Assembly: GCA_910583815.1 (NCBI GenBank)
Contig: CAJTZB010000093.1
Span: 1 to 9,502, forward strand
Length of the DNA: 9,502 bases
Reading direction: 5' to 3'
From: an uncultured Lachnospiraceae bacterium
Lineage (GTDB): Bacteria; Bacillota; Clostridia; Lachnospirales; Lachnospiraceae
Shown: positions 1-6,870 of the stretch, piece by piece
Position numbering within the stretch: position 1 is the first letter of the stretch
How the letters are laid out: every line of letters starts with the position of its first letter
Notes under the pieces: model-generated
Told to the model about the DNA's origin: nothing
The model's database searches: none
The model's input: only the letters and a program-made list of their open reading frames with translations
Position numbers and translations under genes: made by a program

Positions 1-1
1 C

Positions 2-304
2 ATAAATGCTACAGAACGGAAGCGGAAAACAGATTATCGTTCTTTTACGGAACAGCTAAGCGAAGGAACCCATATGACAGGAGATATTATTGCAGGACAG
101 CCAATGCTGTCCATGATGGGAAACCACAGCATTACGATTTCAAATTACCAATCTATTTTGGAGTATTCTACAGAGCAAATCAGGATTTCCACCAAAAAGT
201 ATCCGGTCACGATTACTGGAGAAAAGCTGTGCATTCGCTATTCCATGAAGGATGAAATAAAAATTGTAGGAAATATCTTTGCCGTTTCATTGCGGAACTA
301 TTAA
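2..304 (+). CDS. yqfC: Sporulation protein YqfC, 5' end missing
   Basis: The frame is open from base 2 to a TAA stop at 302-304, giving 100 visible codons with the start codon outside the window. An in-frame ATG at 74 exists, but the protein upstream of it (ending FTEQLSEGTH) reads as normal YqfC N-terminus, so 74 is probably an internal methionine. Visible features are a central stretch of short beta-type segments (SITISNYQSILEYS, then IRISTKKYPVTITG, then IKIVGNIFAVSL), which is the pattern of the small YqfC family (about 93 residues in B. subtilis). No signal peptide or membrane segment is seen. In B. subtilis yqfC is a mother-cell (sigma-E) sporulation gene of unclear biochemical role, lying directly before yqfD, exactly as here, with a 15-base gap. 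The assignment is inferred from sequence pattern plus this context. Any promoter would lie upstream of the window. Confidence 0.85.
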   Translation: MNATERKRKTDYRSFTEQLSEGTHMTGDIIAGQPMLSMMGNHSITISNYQSILEYSTEQIRISTKKYPVTITGEKLCIRYSMKDEIKIVGNIFAVSLRNY

Positions 305-319
305 TGTAGGAGAAGCCAT

Positions 320-1552
320 ATGATAGAGAAATTATTCAGACTGGCAAACGGCTATGTGATTGTGGAACTCTGTGGTCTGTACCCAGAGCGTTTTTTAAAT
401 TTGTGCAGAAACAGAAATATTATGTTATTGGAAATCTTTTATGTTGATACATGCTGTTTTTGTAAAATGTCATTAAAAGACTATCGGCAGATTCGCCCTA
501 TAGCAAAAAAAGCACATTGTATTCCCAAAGTCAGGAAGCGGAACGGACTGCCGTTTTTAGTGAGAAAAGCAGCAAAAAGAAAGGGATTCCTGCTTGGCTT
601 TGTGCTGTCTGTTTTTTTGGCATGGCAATGTTCGCTTAGGATATGGAACATTGAAATCAACGGCGGTTTTCTGCATACAAAAGAACAGATGCTTGACTAT
701 TTGGAAGATTCAGGAATCTATGCAGGAATTAAGTCAGAAGAGATTGACTGTTTTGAGCTGGAAAAACAGATGAGGCTTCACTTTCCTGATATTGGATGGG
801 TCTCTGCGGAAATAAAGGGGACAAATCTGTATATCAACTTAAATGAATCTGTAATGCCAAAAGAAGCAGACTTAATGGAAGGAGAATATCATATTGTCGC
901 GGCACAAGACGGCGTGGTCGAAAAAATTTCGGTAAGAGCAGGTGTGCCCAAGGTAAAAGCAGGAGATACTGTGAAAAAAGGAGATATTCTGATTTCCGGC
1001 GTTGTTCCGATTGTCGGTGACAATGATCTGCTTATCAGAAAACAGCCTCTTGCCGCACAAGGAGAGGTCATTATACAAAGCAGCTTTTCCTATTCCGCAG
1101 ATTATTCCATGTATTACACAAAAAAGACAGTGACAGAACGGAAAAGGGGCATTTTGGTTATGGTATTCGGCAAGAAATTATTTTCATATATCCCTAGCTA
1201 TTCTATAGGGAAATATGATATAATGACTGTTGACATGGAACCAGTGATGTTTGAAGAATTTTCCTTTCCGGTCCGTGTCCGGAATTATTATCTTCTCGCA
1301 TTTGAAGAATCAAGGGAACGTTATACAAAAGAAGAGGCAGTGCAGCTCGCCAAAGAAAAGCTTGCCGCATTCTTAAAGGACTGGGAACAGCAAAAGGTGG
1401 AAATTCTTTCGCAGGATGTTTCTTTTGAAGTGCAGCAGAATGTATGCCAGGCAAGAGGAACCATCACGGCGCGTGGGAACTTTATTTCCTACGAAAAAAT
1501 TGCGGAAGAAGAATGGAGGACAGAAAATGAACATAGTGGAGACAATCCTTAA
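320..1552 (+). CDS. yqfD: Sporulation protein YqfD
   Basis: The 410-residue product is close to the usual family length (about 400). The ATG at 320 has a TAGGAG ribosome binding site seven bases upstream. Residues 1-88 form a basic, presumably cytoplasmic part with six cysteines (18, 29, 45, 46, 48, 67). Residues about 89-106 are a single membrane helix (KGFLLGFVLSVFLAW). Residues about 107-175 resemble a POTRA/FtsQ-like fold (IWNIEINGGFLHTKEQM, then WVSAEIKGTNLYINL). Residues about 198-231 look like a lipoyl/biotinyl-type barrel (GVVEKISVRAG, KAGDTVKKGDILISG) without an obvious modified lysine motif. The C-terminal part includes RYTKEEAVQLAKEK, also typical of the family. In B. subtilis yqfD is transcribed by sigma-E in the mother cell and supports efficient sporulation; its mechanism is not settled. 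It follows yqfC by 15 bases and its last 26 bases overlap phoH. The identification is firm from order, length and domain pattern. Confidence 0.93.
   Translation: MIEKLFRLANGYVIVELCGLYPERFLNLCRNRNIMLLEIFYVDTCCFCKMSLKDYRQIRPIAKKAHCIPKVRKRNGLPFLVRKAAKRKGFLLGFVLSVFLAWQCSLRIWNIEINGGFLHTKEQMLDYLEDSGIYAGIKSEEIDCFELEKQMRLHFPDIGWVSAEIKGTNLYINLNESVMPKEADLMEGEYHIVAAQDGVVEKISVRAGVPKVKAGDTVKKGDILISGVVPIVGDNDLLIRKQPLAAQGEVIIQSSFSYSADYSMYYTKKTVTERKRGILVMVFGKKLFSYIPSYSIGKYDIMTVDMEPVMFEEFSFPVRVRNYYLLAFEESRERYTKEEAVQLAKEKLAAFLKDWEQQKVEILSQDVSFEVQQNVCQARGTITARGNFISYEKIAEEEWRTENEHSGDNP
1191..1211. repeat. Short inverted repeat inside yqfD, possible operator
   Basis: The arms TCCCTA (1191-1196) and TAGGGA (1206-1211) are perfect reverse complements around a nine-base centre. 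The repeat lies within yqfD coding sequence and ends four bases before the candidate extended -10 element at 1216. It could be an operator, a small RNA hairpin, or coincidence. Six paired bases in a 9.5 kb window is not rare by chance, so only its position makes it worth listing. Confidence 0.2.
1216..1224 (+). promoter_or_regulatory. Candidate extended -10 promoter element within yqfD
   Basis: The bases read TGATATAAT, a perfect match to the extended -10 consensus TGnTATAAT of sigma-A promoters. No convincing -35 box is found 16-18 bases upstream, although extended -10 promoters can work without one. The element lies about 300 bases before the phoH start. It would make biological sense as a vegetative promoter for phoH, the HD gene and ybeY, because yqfC and yqfD are expected to be transcribed only during sporulation. 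A chance match within AT-rich coding sequence remains quite possible. Confidence 0.3.
1515..1519 (+). promoter_or_regulatory. Ribosome binding site setting the phoH start
   Basis: GGAGG lies seven bases before the ATG at 1527, which is near-ideal spacing. It supports 1527 over the in-frame ATG at 1416, whose extra 37 codons do not resemble the start of PhoH proteins. The site lies inside the last codons of yqfD. Confidence 0.85.
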
Positions 1553-2663
1553 TATACCGGCAGAGCATATCCGAAATATGTTCGGGCAGTTTGATGCGCA
1601 TGCAAAGCTGATAGAAAAAAATCTGGAAGTCACGCTGATTTCCAGAGAAAATGAGCTGAAAATATTGGGAGAAGCAGGAAAGGTGCAGAAGGCAAAAGCA
1701 ATTTTAGAAGAGCTTTTGAAGCTTTCTGTAAAAGGAAATACCATTACGGAACAGAATGTAACTTATGCGGTTGCACTTTCTATGGAAAATCAAGTCGGTG
1801 CAATCGGAGAAATTGACAATGATGTAATCTGCCATACAATTCAAGGCAAGCCAATTAAACCAAAAACCATTGGGCAGAAAACATATGTAGACCTGATACG
1901 GAAAAAAATGATAGTGTTTGGAATTGGTCCTGCCGGCACAGGAAAGACTTACCTTGCAATGGCAATGGGAATCCAAGCGTTTAAAAATGACGAAGTAAGC
2001 CGGATTATCTTGACAAGGCCCGCAATCGAAGCAGGAGAGAAGCTTGGCTTCCTGCCGGGAGATTTACAGAGCAAGGTAGACCCTTATCTTCGTCCGCTCT
2101 ATGACGCTCTTTATCAGATTATGGGGCCGGAATCATTTCAGCGCAATATGGAAAAAGGCCTGATTGAAGTGGCGCCGCTTGCCTATATGCGCGGCAGGAC
2201 ACTGGACAATGCCTTTATCATATTAGACGAAGCGCAAAATACGACACCGGCACAGATGAAAATGTTTTTGACCCGAATCGGTTTTGGATCTAAGGTAATT
2301 ATTACCGGAGACCTGACGCAGAAAGATTTGCCGCAAGGCGCCGTATCCGGCCTGGATGTTGCGCTTAAGGTACTGGAACATGTAGGGGATATTGGATTTG
2401 CCCGACTGACCGGACAGGATGTTGTACGCCATCCGCTTGTGCAGCAGATTGTCAAAGCATATGAAGAATATGAAGATAAACAGGAACGAAAAAAGCGCCT
2501 TTCTTCAGAAAAGCAGCCTGCTGTTCCAAAACAGGATGCAAAAACAGACAAGCCGGCAAACCGGGCAGAAGAAAGAAAAAGGGTATATGCGCCAAAACAG
2601 GAGAGAAAGCCAAAGCGCAGTTCCGGAAGATATTACCGACTGAAAAACACAACAAAAGGATAA
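1527..2663 (+). CDS. phoH: PhoH-family ATPase (PhoH-like protein)
   Basis: The 378-residue product begins MNIVETILNIPAEH. The N-terminal 100 or so residues form the KH-like region usual in this family. The P-loop ATPase follows: Walker A GPAGTGKT at residues 134-141, the conserved ILTRPAIEAGEKLGFLPGD and VDPYLRPLYDAL blocks, APLAYMRGRTLD, Walker B with DEAQ at 234-237, and VITGD further on. The conserved core ends at about residue 316 (VVRHPLVQQIVKAYEEYE). Residues 317-378 are an extra Lys/Arg/Gln/Pro-rich tail that the roughly 319-residue B. subtilis protein lacks. PhoH proteins are cytoplasmic ATPases thought to act in RNA metabolism and are often encoded beside ybeY, as here; the exact substrate is not established. 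The start overlaps the end of yqfD by 26 bases, suggesting translational coupling. The next gene starts six bases after the stop. Confidence 0.96.
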   Translation: MNIVETILNIPAEHIRNMFGQFDAHAKLIEKNLEVTLISRENELKILGEAGKVQKAKAILEELLKLSVKGNTITEQNVTYAVALSMENQVGAIGEIDNDVICHTIQGKPIKPKTIGQKTYVDLIRKKMIVFGIGPAGTGKTYLAMAMGIQAFKNDEVSRIILTRPAIEAGEKLGFLPGDLQSKVDPYLRPLYDALYQIMGPESFQRNMEKGLIEVAPLAYMRGRTLDNAFIILDEAQNTTPAQMKMFLTRIGFGSKVIITGDLTQKDLPQGAVSGLDVALKVLEHVGDIGFARLTGQDVVRHPLVQQIVKAYEEYEDKQERKKRLSSEKQPAVPKQDAKTDKPANRAEERKRVYAPKQERKPKRSSGRYYRLKNTTKG

Positions 2664-2669
2664 GTATAT

Positions 2670-3956
2670 ATGAAAGAAAACACAAACATACGTTGTCGTA
2701 TGCTGGGACATGCTTTGCTGCTGGTTGCGGCATCGGGCAGCATCGTGTATTTTGTCAATGAAATTTTATTAGCAGAAAAACAATGGAATATAAATTATCT
2801 GCTTGTCAGTGCATTTTTAACTTTAATGTTGCTTATTTACTGTCTGGCAATGCGAAAACAGCTGTTTACGACAATTGGAAAGACCCTGTTTTCCGGAGCC
2901 TGCTTCATTATATCAGCATTGTTGCTGTTTCTTTTGGAATTTTATATAAATGTTCCGGCATGGGTAGTGGGAGGAATTTTAGCTGCGGCATTGGTAGACC
3001 GCAGTCTTGGACTGCTCTATCTGTATTTTTTCACATTTCAGGCCATTTATTTGCAGGGCGGCTCTCTGAAAGGACTGGTACTGCATTTTCTGATTGCTAC
3101 GGTAATCTGTATTATTATTCCTAAAATGAAGAGCTGGCTGTCTATGCTCTATATGATGGTTGTCATTGGCTGTTTGGTAGTCGTGGCATCTTTTGTCATG
3201 AACCGTATGGAATTCAGGCAAGACATGATGCTGGAGGCTCTTCCGATTTTTGGAATCTACATGGGCAGTATTTTAATAGCTATGTTGCTGAGAATATGGG
3301 GAAATAGTGCATTGCCTCAAGCGAAACAGCCAGAAGGAATTGCAGAAGGTTTGTCCGAAGCACAGCAAACCAGCCCTCTCAGCGAGGACAAAGGTTTAGA
3401 AACAGAGCAGCAGCCAGAAGTAAAAGACTATGCGGTTTACTGCAATGAATCATCCGAACTGCTTTTACAATTAAAAGAACATTCCAAATCTGCTTACGTA
3501 CATTCTAAGCTGGTTGCCAAAATGGCAGGAGAAGCAGCAGAGAAAATTCAGGCAAATGTATCACTTGTCCGCGCAGCTGCTTTATACCATGAAATCGGAA
3601 AATTAAGAGATGGATCGGCCACGGAGCAGACGTTGCTTCTGTTAAAGGAACAGAATTTTCCGGATGAAATACTGGAAATTCTTCGGACATACGAAAATAA
3701 AGAAAAGCCTGTGATTAAGACGAAGGAAGCCGTAATTCTGCTTTTAGCTGATAAAATTATTTCTATGTACCGGTTTCTCCGGAAGACAGGAAAGCAGACC
3801 TCTCCTGAGAAAATCGTGGATCAGACAATTACTATGCAGATGCTGCATGGAGAATGGAATGAATCCGGGCTTAGTATTGCCGACTGCACTGTGCTTCGCA
3901 ATTATTTTATTGGACAGTTAGAAGAGCATGACAGAAAACGAGGCGAAAAAGCATGA
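2670..3956 (+). CDS. Multi-pass membrane protein with degenerate PgpH-like HD domain
   Basis: The 428-residue product lies between phoH and ybeY, the slot of pgpH (7TM-HD c-di-AMP phosphodiesterase) in Bacillus and Listeria. Residues about 12-208 contain roughly seven hydrophobic helices. The large extracellular 7TMR-HDED domain that precedes them in PgpH (about 700 residues in total) is absent. A polar linker (about 210-260) leads to an HD-type domain at about 265-420. H278 (AYVHS), H307 with E308 (YHEIGKL, where PgpH has HDIGK) and D361 (LLADKI) match HD metal-ligand positions. However, there is no histidine at all between 308 and 361, where PgpH carries the remaining ligands including an HH pair, and the loop after HDIGK is shortened. 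The PgpH-like end (SPEKIVDQTITMQML, GLSIADCTVLRNYF) is kept. Descent from a PgpH-type protein is well supported by position and C-terminal pattern; phosphodiesterase activity is doubtful. AAAAGGA, nine bases upstream and within the end of phoH, is the ribosome binding site. The stop overlaps the ybeY start by four bases. Confidence 0.85.
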   Translation: MKENTNIRCRMLGHALLLVAASGSIVYFVNEILLAEKQWNINYLLVSAFLTLMLLIYCLAMRKQLFTTIGKTLFSGACFIISALLLFLLEFYINVPAWVVGGILAAALVDRSLGLLYLYFFTFQAIYLQGGSLKGLVLHFLIATVICIIIPKMKSWLSMLYMMVVIGCLVVVASFVMNRMEFRQDMMLEALPIFGIYMGSILIAMLLRIWGNSALPQAKQPEGIAEGLSEAQQTSPLSEDKGLETEQQPEVKDYAVYCNESSELLLQLKEHSKSAYVHSKLVAKMAGEAAEKIQANVSLVRAAALYHEIGKLRDGSATEQTLLLLKEQNFPDEILEILRTYENKEKPVIKTKEAVILLLADKIISMYRFLRKTGKQTSPEKIVDQTITMQMLHGEWNESGLSIADCTVLRNYFIGQLEEHDRKRGEKA

Positions 3957-4450
3957 CTATACAGATAGAAAAAGAAACGGAAACAAATTTCCCTTTTTCA
4001 GAAGATAAGTATATCCGTACAGTAGTTGAAGCGGCAGCTGACTATGTAGGCTGTCCCTATGAGGCAGAAGTTGATGTCCTAATTACAGACAACAACGGAA
4101 TCAAAGAGCTGAATCTTAATCATCGCGGACTGGACAAACCTACAGATGTATTATCATTTCCGATGGTAGAGTATGCCGTTCCTGCGGATTTTGCTTTAAT
4201 AGAAGAAGAGCAGCCGGAGTGTTTCCATCCGGAAACCGGAGAACTGCTGCTTGGGGATATTGTGCTTTCTTATGACAAAATCAAAGAACAGGCTGCAGAA
4301 TACGGACATTCTGAGCTGAGAGAACTTTGCTTTCTGGTTGCCCACAGCATGCTGCATTTGTTTGGCTATGACCATATGGGAGAAGAGGAACGGATTCAGA
4401 TGGAAACAATGCAGGAAGAGATTTTAGAAAAGCTTGGTATTTCCAGATAG
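3953..4450 (+). CDS. ybeY: Endoribonuclease YbeY (rRNA maturation factor)
   Basis: The 165-residue length is normal for the family. The zinc-binding signature HSMLHLFGYDH spans residues 131-141, giving ligands H131, H135 and H141. The upstream block HRGLDKPTDVLSFP (57-70), with the conserved arginine R58, and LLGDIVLS are also intact, so the enzyme should be active. Between PTDVLSFP and LGDIVLS there is an acidic insert (including IEEEQPECFHPETGE) longer than in the E. coli protein. YbeY is a cytoplasmic single-strand-specific metallo-endoribonuclease involved in 16S rRNA 3'-end maturation and ribosome quality control. The ATG overlaps the preceding stop as ATGA (3953-3956), with GAGG nine bases upstream. 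Its closeness to phoH is conserved across many bacteria. In Bacillus dgkA, cdd and era follow; here a flippase gene follows instead. Confidence 0.97.
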   Translation: MTIQIEKETETNFPFSEDKYIRTVVEAAADYVGCPYEAEVDVLITDNNGIKELNLNHRGLDKPTDVLSFPMVEYAVPADFALIEEEQPECFHPETGELLLGDIVLSYDKIKEQAAEYGHSELRELCFLVAHSMLHLFGYDHMGEEERIQMETMQEEILEKLGISR

Positions 4451-4455
4451 CAGAT

Positions 4456-4459
4456 GGAG
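4456..4459 (+). promoter_or_regulatory. Ribosome binding site setting the flippase start
   Basis: GGAG lies seven bases before the ATG at 4467. This favours 4467 over the in-frame ATG at 4434, which would overlap ybeY by 17 bases and add a charged 11-residue leader (with DSRWRK) not expected before the first helix. Confidence 0.7.
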
Positions 4460-4466
4460 AAAAACG

Positions 4467-6098
4467 ATGGAAAATTCAAGAAAAAATACCTTTTATATTC
4501 AGGGAACTATATTAGCGGCAGCTTCTGTAGTAACAAGGCTGATTGGCATTGCATTCCGCATTCCGTTAAACCGCATTATTGGAGATGAAGGAATTGGTGC
4601 ATATTCCAATGCGTATGAAGTCTATAACCTTGCGCTTCTGCTGTCTACTTACAGTATACCGATTGCGGTTTCTAAGCTTGTGTCAGCAAGGGAGAGTAAA
4701 CGAGAATATGCCAATTCTTATCGGATGTTCCAGACATCTATGGGATTTGCGCTTACGGTAGGTGCCATTGCAGCTTTGATCACATACTTTGGGGCAGACT
4801 TTTTTGCAGTGAAATTGTTCAAATCCGAAGCGAGTGCCATCCCGCTCCGGGTATTGGCACCAACTATTTTTATCTTTGCAATTATGGGGGTTTTGCGTGG
4901 CTATTTTCAGGGGAAAAATACGGTACTGCCTACCTCTGTTTCGCAGATTTTAGAGCAATTGGTACATGTTGTCGTAGGGCTTAGTGCCGCAGTCATTTTT
5001 ATGTCAGCCAAGAGCGATTCTCCGCAAGCATCCGCCTATGGAGCAGCAGGAGGCACGTTTGGCACACTTTGCGGTGCAGTTGCAGCACTTGCTTTTCTTG
5101 CGTTTGTCTATGCTATCTATTATCCGCTCTTAAAGCGCAGGCTGCAGCGAGATAAAAAGTCAGCAAAAGAGCAATATCAGGATTTGCTAAAAATCCTTCT
5201 TATTACTGTATTTCCAATTATTTTAAATCAGACGCTGTATTCTATCAGTGGACCGCTTGACAGTTATCTGCTTAATACAGTGCTTTCTGCTAAAGGGCTG
5301 GATGAAGAAACACGTTTGATTTTATGGGGGCGCTACTCCGGCAAATATCGACTGATGGCAAATGTGCCGCTTGCAATTGCATCTGCTATTGGCGTAGCGG
5401 TAATTCCTAATATTGTAATTGCTTATACCAACAATGATGAAAAAACCTTATTTTCTAAAATTGCACAGTCTGTAAAGTTTAATATGATGATCGTCATCCC
5501 ATGTGCTTTTGGGCTGTGCGTACTGGCAAGACCAATTATGGAGCTTTTATTTGCCGATACCACAGAAATGACTACAAACCTGATGCAGCTTGGCGCAATG
5601 GCAATTATATTTTATGCTTACACGACAACAACAGGAAACGTTCTTCAAGGGCTGAACCGCCTGCGTTATCCGGTAATTCATTCTGCTATTGGTATCGTGA
5701 TTTATGCGCTGATTGACTACCTCCTGCTTTCCTTTACCAGCATGGGAGTTTATGCGCTTGTTATTGGCCATACTATTTTCCCGATGGTTGTCAGTACTTT
5801 GAACTGGTTTCGCATTGAGCATGATATTGGCTACATTCAGGAAATCAGGAAGACTTTCCTGCTGCCGTTTTTAAGCTCTGCAGTTATGGCGTTTGTTGCT
5901 TATTTTTCCTATCTTGGCGTTCGTTCCATTATCGACAGCTGCTTTATCAGCCTAATATCAGCTCTTATCTTTTCTGTCTATACATATGTTGTCATGATGT
6001 TGCTGACAAAAGCGGTGGACAGAAACGAACTTTTGGAGCTTCCAATGGGGGCAAGGCTTGTGCGTCTTGTGGAAAAACTGGGGCTGTTACGTGAATAA
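4467..6098 (+). CDS. SpoVB/MurJ-type polysaccharide flippase (MOP superfamily)
   Basis: The 543-residue product is hydrophobic through most of its length, in a pattern consistent with about 14 membrane helices, the topology of the MOP/MATE superfamily. The first helix region (IQGTILAAASVVTRLIGIAF), the following IIGDEGIGAYSNAYEVY and IPIAVSKLVSA, and the RGYFQGKNTVLPTSVSQILEQ block beginning at R144 are signatures of the Firmicute SpoVB/YtgP/YkvU/YabM group. Members move lipid-linked precursors across the cytoplasmic membrane: MurJ-type (YtgP) proteins flip lipid II, and SpoVB acts in spore cortex synthesis. Which role applies cannot be read from the sequence. The length matches YtgP (about 544), while the N-terminal GTILAAASVVTRLIGI pattern is closer to SpoVB, so no symbol is given. 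It starts 16 bases after ybeY and is followed by a 67-base gap. Confidence 0.88.
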   Translation: MENSRKNTFYIQGTILAAASVVTRLIGIAFRIPLNRIIGDEGIGAYSNAYEVYNLALLLSTYSIPIAVSKLVSARESKREYANSYRMFQTSMGFALTVGAIAALITYFGADFFAVKLFKSEASAIPLRVLAPTIFIFAIMGVLRGYFQGKNTVLPTSVSQILEQLVHVVVGLSAAVIFMSAKSDSPQASAYGAAGGTFGTLCGAVAALAFLAFVYAIYYPLLKRRLQRDKKSAKEQYQDLLKILLITVFPIILNQTLYSISGPLDSYLLNTVLSAKGLDEETRLILWGRYSGKYRLMANVPLAIASAIGVAVIPNIVIAYTNNDEKTLFSKIAQSVKFNMMIVIPCAFGLCVLARPIMELLFADTTEMTTNLMQLGAMAIIFYAYTTTTGNVLQGLNRLRYPVIHSAIGIVIYALIDYLLLSFTSMGVYALVIGHTIFPMVVSTLNWFRIEHDIGYIQEIRKTFLLPFLSSAVMAFVAYFSYLGVRSIIDSCFISLISALIFSVYTYVVMMLLTKAVDRNELLELPMGARLVRLVEKLGLLRE

Positions 6099-6151
6099 AC
6101 TGATATATTTCGTGAATACTTCCAAATAAGGCAGAAGGTTGCTGCCGGAAA

Positions 6152-6158
6152 GGAAGGG
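6152..6158 (+). promoter_or_regulatory. Ribosome binding site setting the 6166 start
   Basis: GGAAGGG lies seven bases before the ATG at 6166. It supports this start, which places MKR directly before the first hydrophobic helix, over an in-frame TTG at 6139. Confidence 0.7.
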
Positions 6159-6165
6159 ACATTTC

Positions 6166-6852
6166 ATGAAACGTATCCTGTATTTGTCGGCAGGATTTTT
6201 AGGGCTGACGATATTATTTGGCTGCTGTTATTATTTTAGTTTCCGGAATGCGCTGCTGCATTATAACAGTGAAGCGATTGAGCAAAATACAGAGCTGCTG
6301 ATACAATTGCTGGAGTATTCAGATAACAGCACAAGGCTGTTAGAAGAGCTTGCAAAGGAAAGCAATTCCGCACCGCAGCAGTCTATGGAAGCATCCACCG
6401 CGGGCAAGGAAATATTGCTGCCGAGTGCACAGTATATATTAGAAACCTGCCAGGCTTCCAATGGGACTATGGTAAGAGAAACTTTGCCGATTCCCGGTTT
6501 TATGGTGGGACTGAGCCGTGAGGATTTGCTTACGTATATTGGAGGATATATGGAGTATCTCCCAGTCAACGAATACCTTGCCGGGCTGACGGCATATGAA
6601 GTATTGTCATTCTCAAAAGATGCCGTTACCATCCGAAAAACCTATGATGAAAATCTGGTTGACTTCCAGTTTTATCTGTGCGAGCAAAACGGCAGAGTAA
6701 CGGTGTATTACAGCGATTTACGCACTGTATATGAATACACGGAGATTGAGTGCGAGACTTTGTCAGAAGAAGTTCGTGAGGAATTAGAGCATGGATTTTA
6801 TGTCAGAGATGCAAAAGAATTATATGGGATTTTAGAAGGGTATACAAGTTAA
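6166..6852 (+). CDS. Membrane-anchored protein with BofC-like C-terminal domain
   Basis: The 228-residue product starts with a short basic N-terminus and one hydrophobic helix (about residues 4-25, YLSAGFLGLTILFGCC), then a polar, probably extracytoplasmic body. LFGC is a poor lipobox because of the phenylalanine, so a signal anchor is more likely than a lipoprotein. Residues about 30-65 are charged and could form a coiled coil. Residues about 167-228 (FQFYLCEQNGRVTVYY, YEYTEIECETLSEEVREEL, then FYVRDAKELYGILEGYTS) match the pattern I recall for BofC C-terminal domains: an aromatic strand, a glycine turn, VxVYY or VxVF, a helix, then a terminal LxxLLEDYxS-like ending. BofC in B. subtilis is a forespore-secreted regulator of SpoIVB signalling, but many clostridial proteins carry only this domain. 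The middle part is not recognised. A sporulation or envelope role is inference only. It lies 67 bases after the flippase and 18 bases before the next gene. Confidence 0.65.
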   Translation: MKRILYLSAGFLGLTILFGCCYYFSFRNALLHYNSEAIEQNTELLIQLLEYSDNSTRLLEELAKESNSAPQQSMEASTAGKEILLPSAQYILETCQASNGTMVRETLPIPGFMVGLSREDLLTYIGGYMEYLPVNEYLAGLTAYEVLSFSKDAVTIRKTYDENLVDFQFYLCEQNGRVTVYYSDLRTVYEYTEIECETLSEEVREELEHGFYVRDAKELYGILEGYTS

Positions 6853-6870
6853 GAAAGGCAAGAAGTGCTT

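Noticed and set aside
6..59. ATG at 6 as a possible yqfC start
   Set aside because: It is in a different frame from yqfC and reaches a stop at 57-59.
1373..1744. 123-codon minus-strand open frame across the yqfD-phoH junction
   Set aside because: It is antisense to two well-supported genes and its Phe/Ser-rich translation is the typical reverse-strand shadow of Lys/Glu-rich coding sequence.
3300..3425. Gln/Glu-rich stretch in the HD protein as a possible frameshift or repeat
   Set aside because: The frame stays open and there are no repeated units; it is a normal polar linker between the membrane part and the HD domain.
6119..6155. Possible hairpin between the flippase and the BofC-like gene (TTCC/GGAA and GCAG/CTGC arms)
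   Set aside because: The stems are only four bases each with an unpaired bulge, and no T-run follows, so it is not a convincing terminator.
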